Positions 20,513 through 26,170 of a DNA stretch of 64,000 nucleotides are shown in pieces (the first letter of the stretch is position 1; each line of letters begins with the position of its first letter). Position numbers and translations under genes: made by a program. Source of the DNA: Corticibacter populi (GTDB lineage Bacteria > Pseudomonadota > Gammaproteobacteria > Burkholderiales > Burkholderiaceae_C); NCBI RefSeq assembly GCF_004217315.1, contig NZ_SGWR01000001.1:496001-560000 (forward strand). Direction: 5' to 3'. The notes beneath the pieces are model-generated. The model worked only from the letters and a program-made list of their open reading frames with translations. It ran no database searches and had not been told where the DNA came from.

Positions 20513-20769
20513 GATTTCTGTCCATTCACGTAATTCACGTCTGCCCATTGATACAGTGTCCAGAAGCTGCAGCCTGGCGAGTTGTCGGGTGTGATGCACA
20601 TTTGGGCGTGGCTGTATTGGTCGCCAAACAACTTGTAGCCCAGGCGTGATGCAGCAATGGATGGCAGGCAATTCGACGACGCACGTTTACCCTTGACTGT
20701 GCTTGTCATGAAGGTCTTGCCATTGAACTTGATGCAAATATCGGTTCCAACGAGAATTTGATCTGCCAT
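20509..20769 (-). CDS. Small cysteine-containing protein, first gene of the relaxase operon
   Basis: This is an 86-residue protein, MADQILVGTDICIKFNGKTF at the N-terminus, with four cysteines (in TDICIKF, SSNCLPS, AQMCITP and SPGCSFW). A ribosome site AGGTGA stands six bases before the ATG at 20769. Its stop overlaps the next gene by four bases. It has no signal peptide. I do not recognise the family. Its pairing with the larger downstream unknown gene (overlapping, same operon) is like that of small two-gene accessory modules carried by mobile elements, but that is only a suggestion. Confidence 0.6.
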   Translation of the reverse strand: MADQILVGTDICIKFNGKTFMTSTVKGKRASSNCLPSIAASRLGYKLFGDQYSHAQMCITPDNSPGCSFWTLYQWADVNYVNGQKS

Positions 20770-20822
20770 GCGATTTCACCTGATACAGCTTTGGATTCCT
20801 TATTCGCCGCCCTGCTCCAGAT

Positions 20823-21401
20823 TCACGACTTCATCAGCAGCACGCGGCTGCGCTCGGCCAGGAGTGGATTGCCGCGTTCGGGGCGCCAGACGCACAGATC
20901 CTCGGCCACCTGGCCCAGGGCGACGAATTCCAGCCAGGTTTGCTCCAGCGGATTGAATTCCAGGCGCGGCCGGGGCGGCCTGGCGCTCCAGTAGCAGCGG
21001 TGATGGACGAAGTCTTGTTCGACCAGGTCGTCAATGATTTGCTGCCGCAGCAGCTCGGTAGCCAGAGGCCCTTTCACCACCAATCCTTTCCCAAGATCGG
21101 CGACATGGCACAGCAGTACCTGACGCACACAGAGCAATGGATGGGCGTCTTCTCTCAGGTACTGGTTCAAGCCATCGAATCGGCCCAGCCAGGTCAGCAA
21201 GGTGGGTGACCAGGCGGCCAGGCCAAGGCTGCGCAGCGATTCGACGATCACGAAGATGGCATGAGCCTGGTCGAGACGATCACGCTGCCCTGAGCCAGGT
21301 TCGGCATTGGTCAGGGGCTCGAATTGCTGCGTCAACGATGGTGGACAGGGAAACTTCTGGCTCATGCTCCGCAGGTTATGGGCTGCGTCACGATTCGTCA
21401 T
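20823..21401 (-). CDS. Unknown ICE protein
   Basis: This is a 192-residue protein. The start at 21401 is chosen because AGGA lies eight bases before the ATG and because a leader element shared with three other ICE transcription units ends exactly there. An open frame continues 24 codons further. The protein has no signal peptide. It contains RDRLDQAHAIFVIVESLRSLG, WLGRFDGLNQYLREDAHPLL and a Trp/Arg-rich C-terminal half (CYWSARPPRPRLEFNPLEQTW). No known motif is recognised. The shared leader suggests that it is expressed together with the transfer genes. It may be part of the same minus-strand transcript as the relaxase operon, 53 bases downstream. Confidence 0.6.
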   Translation of the reverse strand: MTNRDAAHNLRSMSQKFPCPPSLTQQFEPLTNAEPGSGQRDRLDQAHAIFVIVESLRSLGLAAWSPTLLTWLGRFDGLNQYLREDAHPLLCVRQVLLCHVADLGKGLVVKGPLATELLRQQIIDDLVEQDFVHHRCYWSARPPRPRLEFNPLEQTWLEFVALGQVAEDLCVWRPERGNPLLAERSRVLLMKS

Positions 21402-21440
21402 GCCGATTTCCTGCGACACGTTTGAGAGGGTTTCGGCTTG
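21399..21440 (-). promoter_or_regulatory. GCCGAAACCC leader element, copy 1
   Basis: Read on the minus strand this starts CAAGCCGAAACCCTCTCA, continues to a partly complementary AAATCGGCATG, and ends at the start codon of the gene at 21401. It resembles copy 3 (45880) most closely. Confidence 0.55.
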
Positions 21441-21494
21441 CTCGCTGCGGCAAATTCTGTTAAATGCCCGCATGAGGATGCGCCAGGCCCTTAC

Positions 21495-21528
21495 GCGCAG
21501 CGCAGCGCCTCCCGGCGCTGCGCTGCGC
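21495..21528. repeat. Perfect 15-bp-arm hairpin
   Basis: The arms GCGCAGCGCAGCGCC and GGCGCTGCGCTGCGC are separated by TCCC. There is no T run beside it. Its position between the ICE gene at 20823-21401 and the integron suggests a structural or terminator role. Confidence 0.6.
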
Positions 21529-21734
21529 CGGTAACCCCTTAGCGGCTGTTTCCCCTACCAGTAAGCCCTTTGCGGCAGCGACCGAAGAATGAGGAGCTGC
21601 CGCGCCCTTTGGATTGGGCCACTACTCCCGTAGAGAGGCCTTTGCCTGTTGCAAGCCGCCCCCGGCTTGCGGTTTCATGAGGCAAGGACTTGACGGCAGA
21701 GAAGTCTTCACCACTGCTGTGGCAGAACAAGGAG
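21529..21734. other. Non-coding junction between ICE backbone and integron
   Basis: No gene is seen here. It contains the left copy of a 28-bp repeat (21643-21670) whose second copy lies at 24921-24948 beyond the integron and the IS3 remnant. It probably includes the scar where the rest of the integron integrase gene was lost. Confidence 0.5.
21643..21670. repeat. 28-bp repeat flanking the integron, left copy
   Basis: TGCCTGTT, one base, then CAAGCCGCCCCCGGCTTGC. It matches the copy at 24921-24948 at 27 of 28 positions and contains a GCAAGCC/GGCTTGC hairpin. Confidence 0.7.
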
Positions 21735-21859
21735 GCATCTTCGGTGCAAATGGAGTGGTGACGCACCCGGATAGCCGCCCGCACCTGATCAAGCAACTTG
21801 ACGGGCCTTGCCCCCGCTTGCGACAATGGCGCCGACGAAACATTTTGTGACCTATCCAT
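21735..21859 (-). pseudogene. Integron integrase (intI) remnant, N-terminal about 40 residues
   Basis: Translated from ATG 21859 on the minus strand, the frame reads through PVKLLDQVRAAIRVRHHSI followed by CTEDA. This is the conserved SAM-like N-terminal start of integron integrases and other tyrosine recombinases (RLLDQVR...RHYSIRTE pattern). After residue 42 the similarity stops abruptly and the frame becomes unrelated sequence. The catalytic domain (Arg, His, Arg, Tyr) is absent, so the gene cannot make an active recombinase. Its place and direction, divergent from an attC-bearing cassette array and about 120 bases from the first junction, are those expected of intI. The breakpoint near 21735 is approximate. 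Confidence 0.75.
21798..21827 (+). promoter_or_regulatory. Candidate cassette promoter (Pc-like)
   Basis: TTGACG, an 18-base spacer and GACAAT, inside the intI remnant and facing the cassettes. The place is right for Pc; the match is only fair. Confidence 0.35.
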
Positions 21860-21981
21860 CCGCAGAATTTTAGGCGGCCTAAATCATCAAAGGCAAGCAT
21901 CGGCAGAGGGAAGATAGGTCGGATCGGATTGGATAGGCCGCCTGACTGTGCTTGAGCTGGGCGGCCTAAATATAGTTAGGC
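21860..21981 (+). other. attI-like recombination site
   Basis: Between intI and the first cassette lie a TTTAGGC-G-GCCTAAA palindrome (21869-21883), TAGGCCGCC (21934-21942) paired with GGCGGCCTA (21960-21968), and the core GTTAGGC (21975-21981). The crossover point is G21975/T21976. Confidence 0.65.
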
Positions 21982-21985
21982 ACGC

Positions 21986-22270
21986 ATGGAACAGGATCGG
22001 CTATTCAATTCCCTAAATTCAGTATCGGATGAGTCCTCGTTCGTCCATTTCGTCAAACTGCTGGTTGCGGATAGACAATCCGCGGATCGGTTCCCATTGA
22101 CTATTGACGGATTCCGTGGAGACTGGGCCAACCACACCATCACTGACTTCCTGGAGGCCGCGGTATCATGGGCGGAGGATTCAGATTTTGGCGAACGACC
22201 AGGGCCCAAGCCAAGCAATCCTTGGTACTTATTCGCTTTATTTTTATGGGCGGGGCAAGGCTATGAGTAG
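21986..22270 (+). CDS. Cassette 1: DUF7660-like acidic protein
   Basis: This is a 94-residue protein, MEQDRLFNSLNSVSDESSFV at the N-terminus and AEDSDFGERPGPKPSNPWYL near the C-terminus. The D-FxxF...LxxD and WxxxTIxxFLEA layout is that of small cassette-borne proteins grouped as DUF7660, often found beside toxin or immunity genes; function unknown. It starts only ten bases after the recombination point and has no clear ribosome site, which is usual for cassette ORFs. The stop lies just before the attC site. Cassette 2 is an identical copy. The base composition is less GC-rich than the ICE backbone. Confidence 0.75.
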   Translation: MEQDRLFNSLNSVSDESSFVHFVKLLVADRQSADRFPLTIDGFRGDWANHTITDFLEAAVSWAEDSDFGERPGPKPSNPWYLFALFLWAGQGYE

Positions 22271-22273
22271 CGC

Positions 22274-22333
22274 GCCTAACAATTCATTCAAGCCGACGCC
22301 GCTTCGCGGCGCGGCTTAATTCAGGCGTTAGGC
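22274..22333 (+). repeat. attC site of cassette 1 (60 bp)
   Basis: R'' GCCTAAC, the inner hairpin AGCCGACGCCGC / GCGGCGCGGCT and R' GTTAGGC. This is the typical layout of a single-strand-folding attC. Confidence 0.9.
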
Positions 22334-22337
22334 ACGC

Positions 22338-22622
22338 ATGGAACAGGATCGGCTATTCAATTCCCTAAATTCAGTATCGGATGAGTCCTCGTTCGTCCAT
22401 TTCGTCAAACTGCTGGTTGCGGATAGACAATCCGCGGATCGGTTCCCATTGACTATTGACGGATTCCGTGGAGACTGGGCCAACCACACCATCACTGACT
22501 TCCTGGAGGCCGCGGTATCATGGGCGGAGGATTCAGATTTTGGCGAACGACCAGGGCCCAAGCCAAGCAATCCTTGGTACTTATTCGCTTTATTTTTATG
22601 GGCGGGGCAAGGCTATGAGTAG
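22338..22622 (+). CDS. Cassette 2: identical copy of the cassette 1 protein
   Basis: The 94-residue product is the same as that of cassette 1, and the whole 352-bp cassette, including its attC site, reads as an exact copy. It lies in the same direction, directly downstream. Exact identity points to recent duplication, either by integrase-mediated re-insertion while intI was active or by unequal exchange between the attC repeats. The two copies are separated only by the attC site, so they are a stable substrate for later loss. What this protein does is not known; a gene-dose benefit is speculative. Confidence 0.75.
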   Translation: MEQDRLFNSLNSVSDESSFVHFVKLLVADRQSADRFPLTIDGFRGDWANHTITDFLEAAVSWAEDSDFGERPGPKPSNPWYLFALFLWAGQGYE

Positions 22623-22625
22623 CGC

Positions 22626-22685
22626 GCCTAACAATTCATTCAAGCCGACGCCGCTTCGCGGCGCGGCTTAATTCAGGCGTTAGGC
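22626..22685 (+). repeat. attC site of cassette 2 (60 bp)
   Basis: Same sequence as the site at 22274; R'' GCCTAAC at 22626 and R' GTTAGGC at 22679. Confidence 0.9.
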
Positions 22686-22704
22686 CTAAACATAAGGAGA
22701 GTAA

Positions 22705-22911
22705 GTGGCTTCAATCGCGTATTTCTATGTCTACAAAGACAACGCAAGTGAGTGGCGCTGGCGTTACGTGGCGACCAACGGCAAGACCATCGCCGTAAGC
22801 TCGGAAAGCTATAACAACCTAGTTGATTGCGAGCATTCGGTTGGCCTCATGAAAGCTTCTTCAAGTGCAGTCACTATTGGCGATGACAGCTACAAAAGGT
22901 TGCGCCCATAG
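22705..22911 (+). CDS. Cassette 3: DUF1508 (YegP-like) protein
   Basis: This is a 68-residue protein starting at GTG 22705 after a good AAGGAG ribosome site. The core YFYVYKDNASEWRWRYVATN, followed by GKTIAVSSESYNN and CEHSVGLMKASS, matches the DUF1508 fold (one copy; E. coli YegP has two). DUF1508 proteins are small alpha/beta proteins of unknown biochemical role that are frequent in integron cassettes and mobile DNA. Unlike cassettes 1 and 2 this one has its own ribosome site. The stop is followed by 15 bases and then its attC site. Confidence 0.85.
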   Translation: MASIAYFYVYKDNASEWRWRYVATNGKTIAVSSESYNNLVDCEHSVGLMKASSSAVTIGDDSYKRLRP

Positions 22912-22926
22912 ATCGCTTATGGCAAC

Positions 22927-22984
22927 GCCTAACATTGCGCTCAAGCGGACTTGCTACGCAAGCCGCTTACCTTAGTCGTTAGCC
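22927..22984 (+). repeat. attC site of cassette 3 (58 bp)
   Basis: R'' GCCTAAC, inner arms AAGCGGACTTGC / GCAAGCCGCTT and R' GTTAGCC. It differs in sequence from the other four sites, so the cassette comes from a different source pool. Confidence 0.85.
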
Positions 22985-23001
22985 TTCTTGGGGACATAGT
23001 C

Positions 23002-23670
23002 ATGCCGTTCGAGCACTTCCCTCCTGCCCTTGGAAAGGGTGAATATCACTGCCCTTACTGCAACGTTTATGCGAAGCAATTCTATGCACATCTATTGACC
23101 TTGACGCAGTTCAATTGGCGTAGCGAGGTTGCCTCACAATCCATGTTCAATGAGGTCCTGCCAAAGGATTGGATTGTTACAAAATGCCAGCATTGCAGTC
23201 AGGTCGCTTTCTGGCATGGTCAGAACATGATCTACCCAAAGAAGACCATCGCTGCCCCACCAAACCAAGACCTTTCAGAATCCATCCAGGCCGACTACCA
23301 CGAGGCTGCAAGTGTTCTTGCAGATTCCCCTAGGGCTGCCGCCGCACTTTTGAGGCTTGCTTTACAGAAGTTGTGTGTTCAGCTGGGGGAAGAAGGCAAG
23401 AACATCAACGACGACATCAAAAGCCTCGTCAAGAAGGGCCTCAATCCGCTCGTGCAGAAATCTCTCGACGCCCTCAGAATCACTGGGAACAACGCCGTTC
23501 ATCCAGGAGAAATCGATCTTTCGGAAGAACCTCAAAGGGTTCTTAAGCTCTTCGAGCTAATCAACTTCATTGCAAACAAGATGATCACCGAGCCGAAAGA
23601 AATAGAGTCCTTCTACGACGGGCTTCCTTCTGGCGCAATTCAAGCCGTCGACAAGCGGGACAAGGCATAG
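23002..23670 (+). CDS. Cassette 4: DUF4145 protein with two CxxC pairs
   Basis: This is a 222-residue protein starting MPFEHFPPALGKGEYHCPYC. CxxC at residues 17-20 and again at 62-65 (CQHC) suggests a zinc-binding N-terminal domain. The C-terminal half (IQADYHEAASVLADSPRAAA, then LDALRITGNNAVHPGEIDL) is a DUF4145 domain, found in proteins linked to restriction and defence loci and often fused to nucleases or helicases. Here the domain stands alone with a zinc module. GGGGA lies about ten bases before the ATG at 23002. A role in phage or plasmid defence is inferred from the family, not shown. Confidence 0.8.
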   Translation: MPFEHFPPALGKGEYHCPYCNVYAKQFYAHLLTLTQFNWRSEVASQSMFNEVLPKDWIVTKCQHCSQVAFWHGQNMIYPKKTIAAPPNQDLSESIQADYHEAASVLADSPRAAAALLRLALQKLCVQLGEEGKNINDDIKSLVKKGLNPLVQKSLDALRITGNNAVHPGEIDLSEEPQRVLKLFELINFIANKMITEPKEIESFYDGLPSGAIQAVDKRDKA

Positions 23671-23676
23671 TCAGAA

Positions 23677-23736
23677 GGCTAACAATTCATTCAAGCCGAA
23701 GCCGCTTCGCAGCGCGGCTTAACTCAGGCGTTAGAG
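23677..23736 (+). repeat. attC site of cassette 4 (60 bp)
   Basis: R'' GGCTAAC, inner arms AGCCGAAGCCGC / GCAGCGCGGCT and R' GTTAGAG. The stem has mismatches typical of attC extrahelical bases. Confidence 0.88.
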
Positions 23737-23745
23737 CGCACCCGG

Positions 23746-24195
23746 ATGCTAAACGAGCTCTCATACAAACTTCTTGTCCGCCCAGGGTCTACCGGCAGCA
23801 CGTCGACGACCGCGAGAACATCCGCTGATTTCCACATTGACGGGGAGTCTCTTCTCCGCACCATTGTCAAACAACATGGCGGCCATGGGGATTTTATGGG
23901 CGCTCTTGTCCGAGGCTACCCAGAGTCCCAAGCAGATGTTGCCAGGCAATTGACGCTGCAGGGCGCGCCTGAATCTGACTCCGGAAGAGTACTTCTTTAC
24001 ATATGCCCAGAGTGCGGCGATATTGGCTGCGGTGCCTACAGTGTTAAGGTAAGTCGGGATCAAAGGACATACACGTGGGGAGACTTCGCCTACGAGAACG
24101 GCTATGAGAACCCTCGCCTATTAGAAACGGTTGGTCCATTTGTATTTGAGGCTATTCAGTATGAGACAGCAGTTGAGTCGGCTAGTGCGCTCTAA
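23746..24195 (+). CDS. Cassette 5: unknown protein with a CPECGDIGCG motif
   Basis: This is a 149-residue protein, with a Ser/Thr-rich N-terminal part, then FHIDGESLLRTIVKQHG and LLYICPECGDIGCGAYSVKV (CxxC at about residues 87-90 with a third Cys at about 94). The C-terminal block WGDFAYENGYENPRLLETVG is rich in aromatic residues. It has no signal peptide and no recognised family. The cysteine cluster suggests a metal site. The stop codon lies inside the R'' core of its attC site, so the ORF fills its cassette completely. No ribosome site is evident. Confidence 0.7.
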   Translation: MLNELSYKLLVRPGSTGSTSTTARTSADFHIDGESLLRTIVKQHGGHGDFMGALVRGYPESQADVARQLTLQGAPESDSGRVLLYICPECGDIGCGAYSVKVSRDQRTYTWGDFAYENGYENPRLLETVGPFVFEAIQYETAVESASAL

Positions 24196-24249
24196 CAATT
24201 CATTCAAGCCGACGCCGCTTTGCGGCGCGGCTTAACTCAGGCGTTAGAA
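24190..24249 (+). repeat. attC site of cassette 5 (60 bp)
   Basis: R'' CTCTAAC (overlapping the cassette 5 stop), inner arms AGCCGACGCCGC / GCGGCGCGGCT and R' GTTAGAA. Confidence 0.9.
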
Positions 24250-24339
24250 TCACCAAAGCAGCAGATCCAAATTATGAGCCAGATGAAAATCTTGTTCAAG
24301 AGGTGCCTGCCAAACGCAAACGTCCTCTGGAGGTGTGGT

Positions 24340-24825
24340 CTCATCGCAGCCCAGGCCGTGCCTGCCGAGAGGCAGGAACAGCGTGTGGAGCTATGACTTT
24401 GTCTATGATGCCTGTGCCAATGGCCAGACACTGAAATGCCTGACCGTGGTCGATGAATACACGCGGTAATGCCTGGCCATTGATGTGGCAGGCAGTATCC
24501 GTGCCAAGCGGGTGATCGACGTACTCAGTTGCCTGGTCAGCCTGCGTGGTGCGCCGAAATATCTGCGCAGCGACAATGGCCCCGAGTTCGTCAGCGCCCA
24601 GCTATTGCAGTGGGCGGTGCAGGAGAGGCTGGAGACGGTGTTGATCGAACCCGGCAAGCCCTGCAGAACGGTACCAATGAGAGCTTCAACGGCAAATTCC
24701 GGGATGAATGCCTGTCCATGGAGCGGTTTCGAAACCGGCTTGAAGCGAGGGTCATCATTGAGGACTGGCGACATCACTACAATGATGTTCGGCCACATTC
24801 CAGCCTGAATTACCTGACCCCATGA
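24340..24825 (+). pseudogene. IS3-family transposase (OrfB) remnant
   Basis: The DDE integrase core of an IS3-family OrfB is readable: WSYDFVYDACANGQTLKCLT, RSDNGPEFVSAQLLQWAV and NGTNESFNGKFRDECLSMER, ending RPHSSLNYLTP. Two lesions inactivate it: a stop TAA at 24467-24469 where the family has Glu, and a one-base deletion near 24663 that turns the GKPWQNG codons into GKPCRT. The N-terminal part, OrfA and both terminal inverted repeats are missing. It breaks the sixth integron cassette. No other IS is recognised in the window. Confidence 0.85.
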
Positions 24826-24920
24826 CAGTTCGTAGGAACACTGACCAATGATTTAACAACCATGGCCTGCGTCTCTAATTCCGATTGGTAGGAAATTTCC
24901 GGGTAGGTCAGTCTTTTTTG

Positions 24921-24948
24921 TGCCTGTTCCAAGCCGCCCCCGGCTTGC
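24921..24948. repeat. 28-bp repeat flanking the integron, right copy
   Basis: Differs from the left copy (21643-21670) at one base and is in the same orientation. Confidence 0.7.
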
Positions 24949-24969
24949 CCATTTGGGTCACACGGATGG

Positions 24970-25000
24970 TACGGAAAAACATATAGTATGGAAAAACATA
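24970..25000. repeat. Pair of 14-bp direct repeats (TAYGGAAAAACATA)
   Basis: TACGGAAAAACATA and TATGGAAAAACATA start 17 bases apart and are framed by ATGGTA and TACCAT. They look like tandem protein-binding sites. Confidence 0.5.
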
Positions 25001-25050
25001 CCATCGCGGCAGCTCCGTCGATCTTCGAAATCACAAGCGATATCAGCGCA

Positions 25051-25461
25051 TTACGCTTTGAGTGATGAAGCGGCTTTCACCTTCTTTGGTCGTACAGGCT
25101 TGGCGTGGCCTGCCTTCTTCAACGCCTTCTGCAATGCGGCCATGCCCTGCCACATTTTCTCGGCTTGGACGGGGGAAATCTCGCCGCCATCAGCGATGTG
25201 CTGCACGACCTGCTGCAGGCTGAACGGCAAGCCATCCGTGCTGTAGCGCCTTCGGAACTCAGTCTGCTCCTGCTCTCTTTGCTTGAAGAACTCCTCTGCC
25301 TGCGTGCGTTCTTCCTCCGTGAGCTTCTCGGCTTCTGCCGCAGGCAATGACGTCATGTACTTGAGGCAGGTCGCAACCACCTTGCCCGATGAACGCTTGT
25401 GCCCGGGGTCATAGGTCGAGCGGATGAACTGGATTTTGCGGCCTTGTTCGCGGATCTGCAT
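25051..25461 (-). CDS. Unknown charged ICE protein
   Basis: This is a 136-residue protein starting MQIREQGRKIQFIRSTYDPG. The N-terminal part (residues 1-40) has a KIQFIRSTYDPGHKR block and then a long, strongly charged helical region (EKLTEEERTQAEEFFKQREQ). The C-terminus is basic (KPVRPKKVKAASSLKA). It has no signal peptide or membrane segment. The N-terminal pattern is seen in small ICE-borne proteins of unknown function. The basic tail would suit nucleic acid binding, which is inference. The gene is downstream of a 140-base nested inverted repeat. Confidence 0.65.
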   Translation of the reverse strand: MQIREQGRKIQFIRSTYDPGHKRSSGKVVATCLKYMTSLPAAEAEKLTEEERTQAEEFFKQREQEQTEFRRRYSTDGLPFSLQQVVQHIADGGEISPVQAEKMWQGMAALQKALKKAGHAKPVRPKKVKAASSLKA

Positions 25462-25495
25462 GGGTCATTCTCCCTTAGCAAGTAGTCAGATCAAT

Positions 25496-25636
25496 ATTCG
25501 TCCGACTACGCGGATTCAATTATATCCTATCAGCAGATGCAATTCAATCCGATGGACATATTAAATATCATCTGTGCAACAGATAGATAAATATCCATCG
25601 ACAGATTGATATGAATCCGAGTAGACGGATGGATTC
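25496..25636. repeat. AT-rich nested inverted repeat (candidate oriT, centromere or operator)
   Basis: The outer copies are 25496-25517 (ATTCGTCCGACTACGCGGATTC-type) and its inverse at 25613-25636 (GAATCCGAGTAGACGGAT...). Inner arms are CCGATGGACATATT near 25549 and AAATATCCATCG near 25590. The centre is ATCTGT-GCA-ACAGAT (25570-25584). The region is clearly AT-richer than the genes around it. Confidence 0.6.
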
Positions 25637-25957
25637 CTATCCATTATGCGAAGGCTTCGTAACCTCCGCAAGGTGCGTAGGATTGGATGGTGCGCCTGGC
25701 TGATTGCGAAAGTGGTCCTGCAGCAACATGCGGAGCTCATCGGTACTCATGCCTGGTCGGATGTCCGTGCGCACTGCTTCGACTTTTGCCCGTACCCACT
25801 CGTCGTACTCACCGTGAGCCAACTCCTGATTTGCCAAGCGCAGCAGCAATTCGACACGCTCAGGACCATGATCTTGCGGGGATATCTGCGACAGCCTCTC
25901 GGCCAACTCTCTCAGGAAACTGGCGTTCTGATAGTGATTTATGGGGCTCATGTCCAT
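25637..25957 (-). CDS. Small helical ICE protein, unknown
   Basis: This is a 106-residue protein beginning MDMSPINHYQNASFLRELAE. AGGA lies about eight bases before the ATG at 25957. It is predicted to be mostly helical and has no signal peptide. The central part (ERVELLLRLANQELAHGEYD EWVRAKVEAV, split here for length) resembles the C-terminal partner-binding segment of some antitoxins, but there is no toxin gene beside it. It stands next to the nested inverted repeat at 25496-25636, so a DNA-binding or partition role is possible. Family not recognised. Confidence 0.6.
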   Translation of the reverse strand: MDMSPINHYQNASFLRELAERLSQISPQDHGPERVELLLRLANQELAHGEYDEWVRAKVEAVRTDIRPGMSTDELRMLLQDHFRNQPGAPSNPTHLAEVTKPSHNG

Positions 25958-26015
25958 GGTGTCTTCCTGCTCTGTATGCCTAATCGCATTTTGACTTATA
26001 GGATTTGAATGGCTT

Positions 26016-26094
26016 TGTCAAGCCGAAACCCGCTTGCACGTGCGGCGGGGTTTCGGCTTGAGACAGTTTTCTCTGATTGCAACACTGGCAGGCA
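26016..26094 (+). promoter_or_regulatory. GCCGAAACCC leader element, copy 2 (79 bp)
   Basis: The arms AAGCCGAAACCC and GGGTTTCGGCTT form a long hairpin, followed by GAGACAGTTTTCTCTGATTG and CAACACTGGCAGGCA. It is 75 of 79 identical to 50379-50457. It stands 77 bases before the first gene of the mating-apparatus operon. Attenuator or regulator site. Confidence 0.75.
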
Positions 26095-26170
26095 TTGGTG
26101 GTGGGCTGTGTTCCCACCGTTGGCCCGTGTCGAAGCGCAGCAGCGGCGGGCAGTTATCCGAGGTCCAGCC

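Larger units (their letters stand above)
21735..24330 (+). mobile_element. Integron with five complete gene cassettes and an inactive integrase
   Basis: The parts seen are an intI remnant (minus strand), a leader/attI region (21860-21975), and cassettes 21976-22327, 22328-22679, 22680-22978, 22979-23730 and 23731-24243. The start of a sixth cassette runs to about 24330, where IS3 sequence takes over. Each cassette ends in a 58-60 bp attC site with GTTAG(G/C/A) core sites. The R'' core of each site is complementary to the first bases of its own cassette (GCCTAAC/TTAGGC, GGCTAAC/TTAGCC, CTCTAAC/TTAGAG), as integron recombination predicts. All five ORFs read away from intI. Confidence 0.9.
24826..25050. 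other. Non-coding region right of the integron with short repeats
   Basis: No gene is seen. It holds the right copy of the 28-bp flanking repeat (24921-24948) and a pair of 14-bp direct repeats (24970-24983 and 24987-25000). Confidence 0.5.

Noticed and set aside
21539-21859. A full-length integron integrase gene.
   Set aside because: Only the first 42 residues match; the Arg, His and Tyr catalytic boxes are absent, so it is called a pseudogene.
22274-24249. Regular repeats that might be taken for a CRISPR array.
   Set aside because: Repeats are 58-60 bp, each is an imperfect palindrome with GTTAG cores, and the spacers are 240-690 bp and coding. These are attC sites; no cas genes are present.
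24340-24825. An intact insertion sequence.
   Set aside because: No terminal inverted repeats or OrfA, an in-frame stop and a frameshift; only a remnant.
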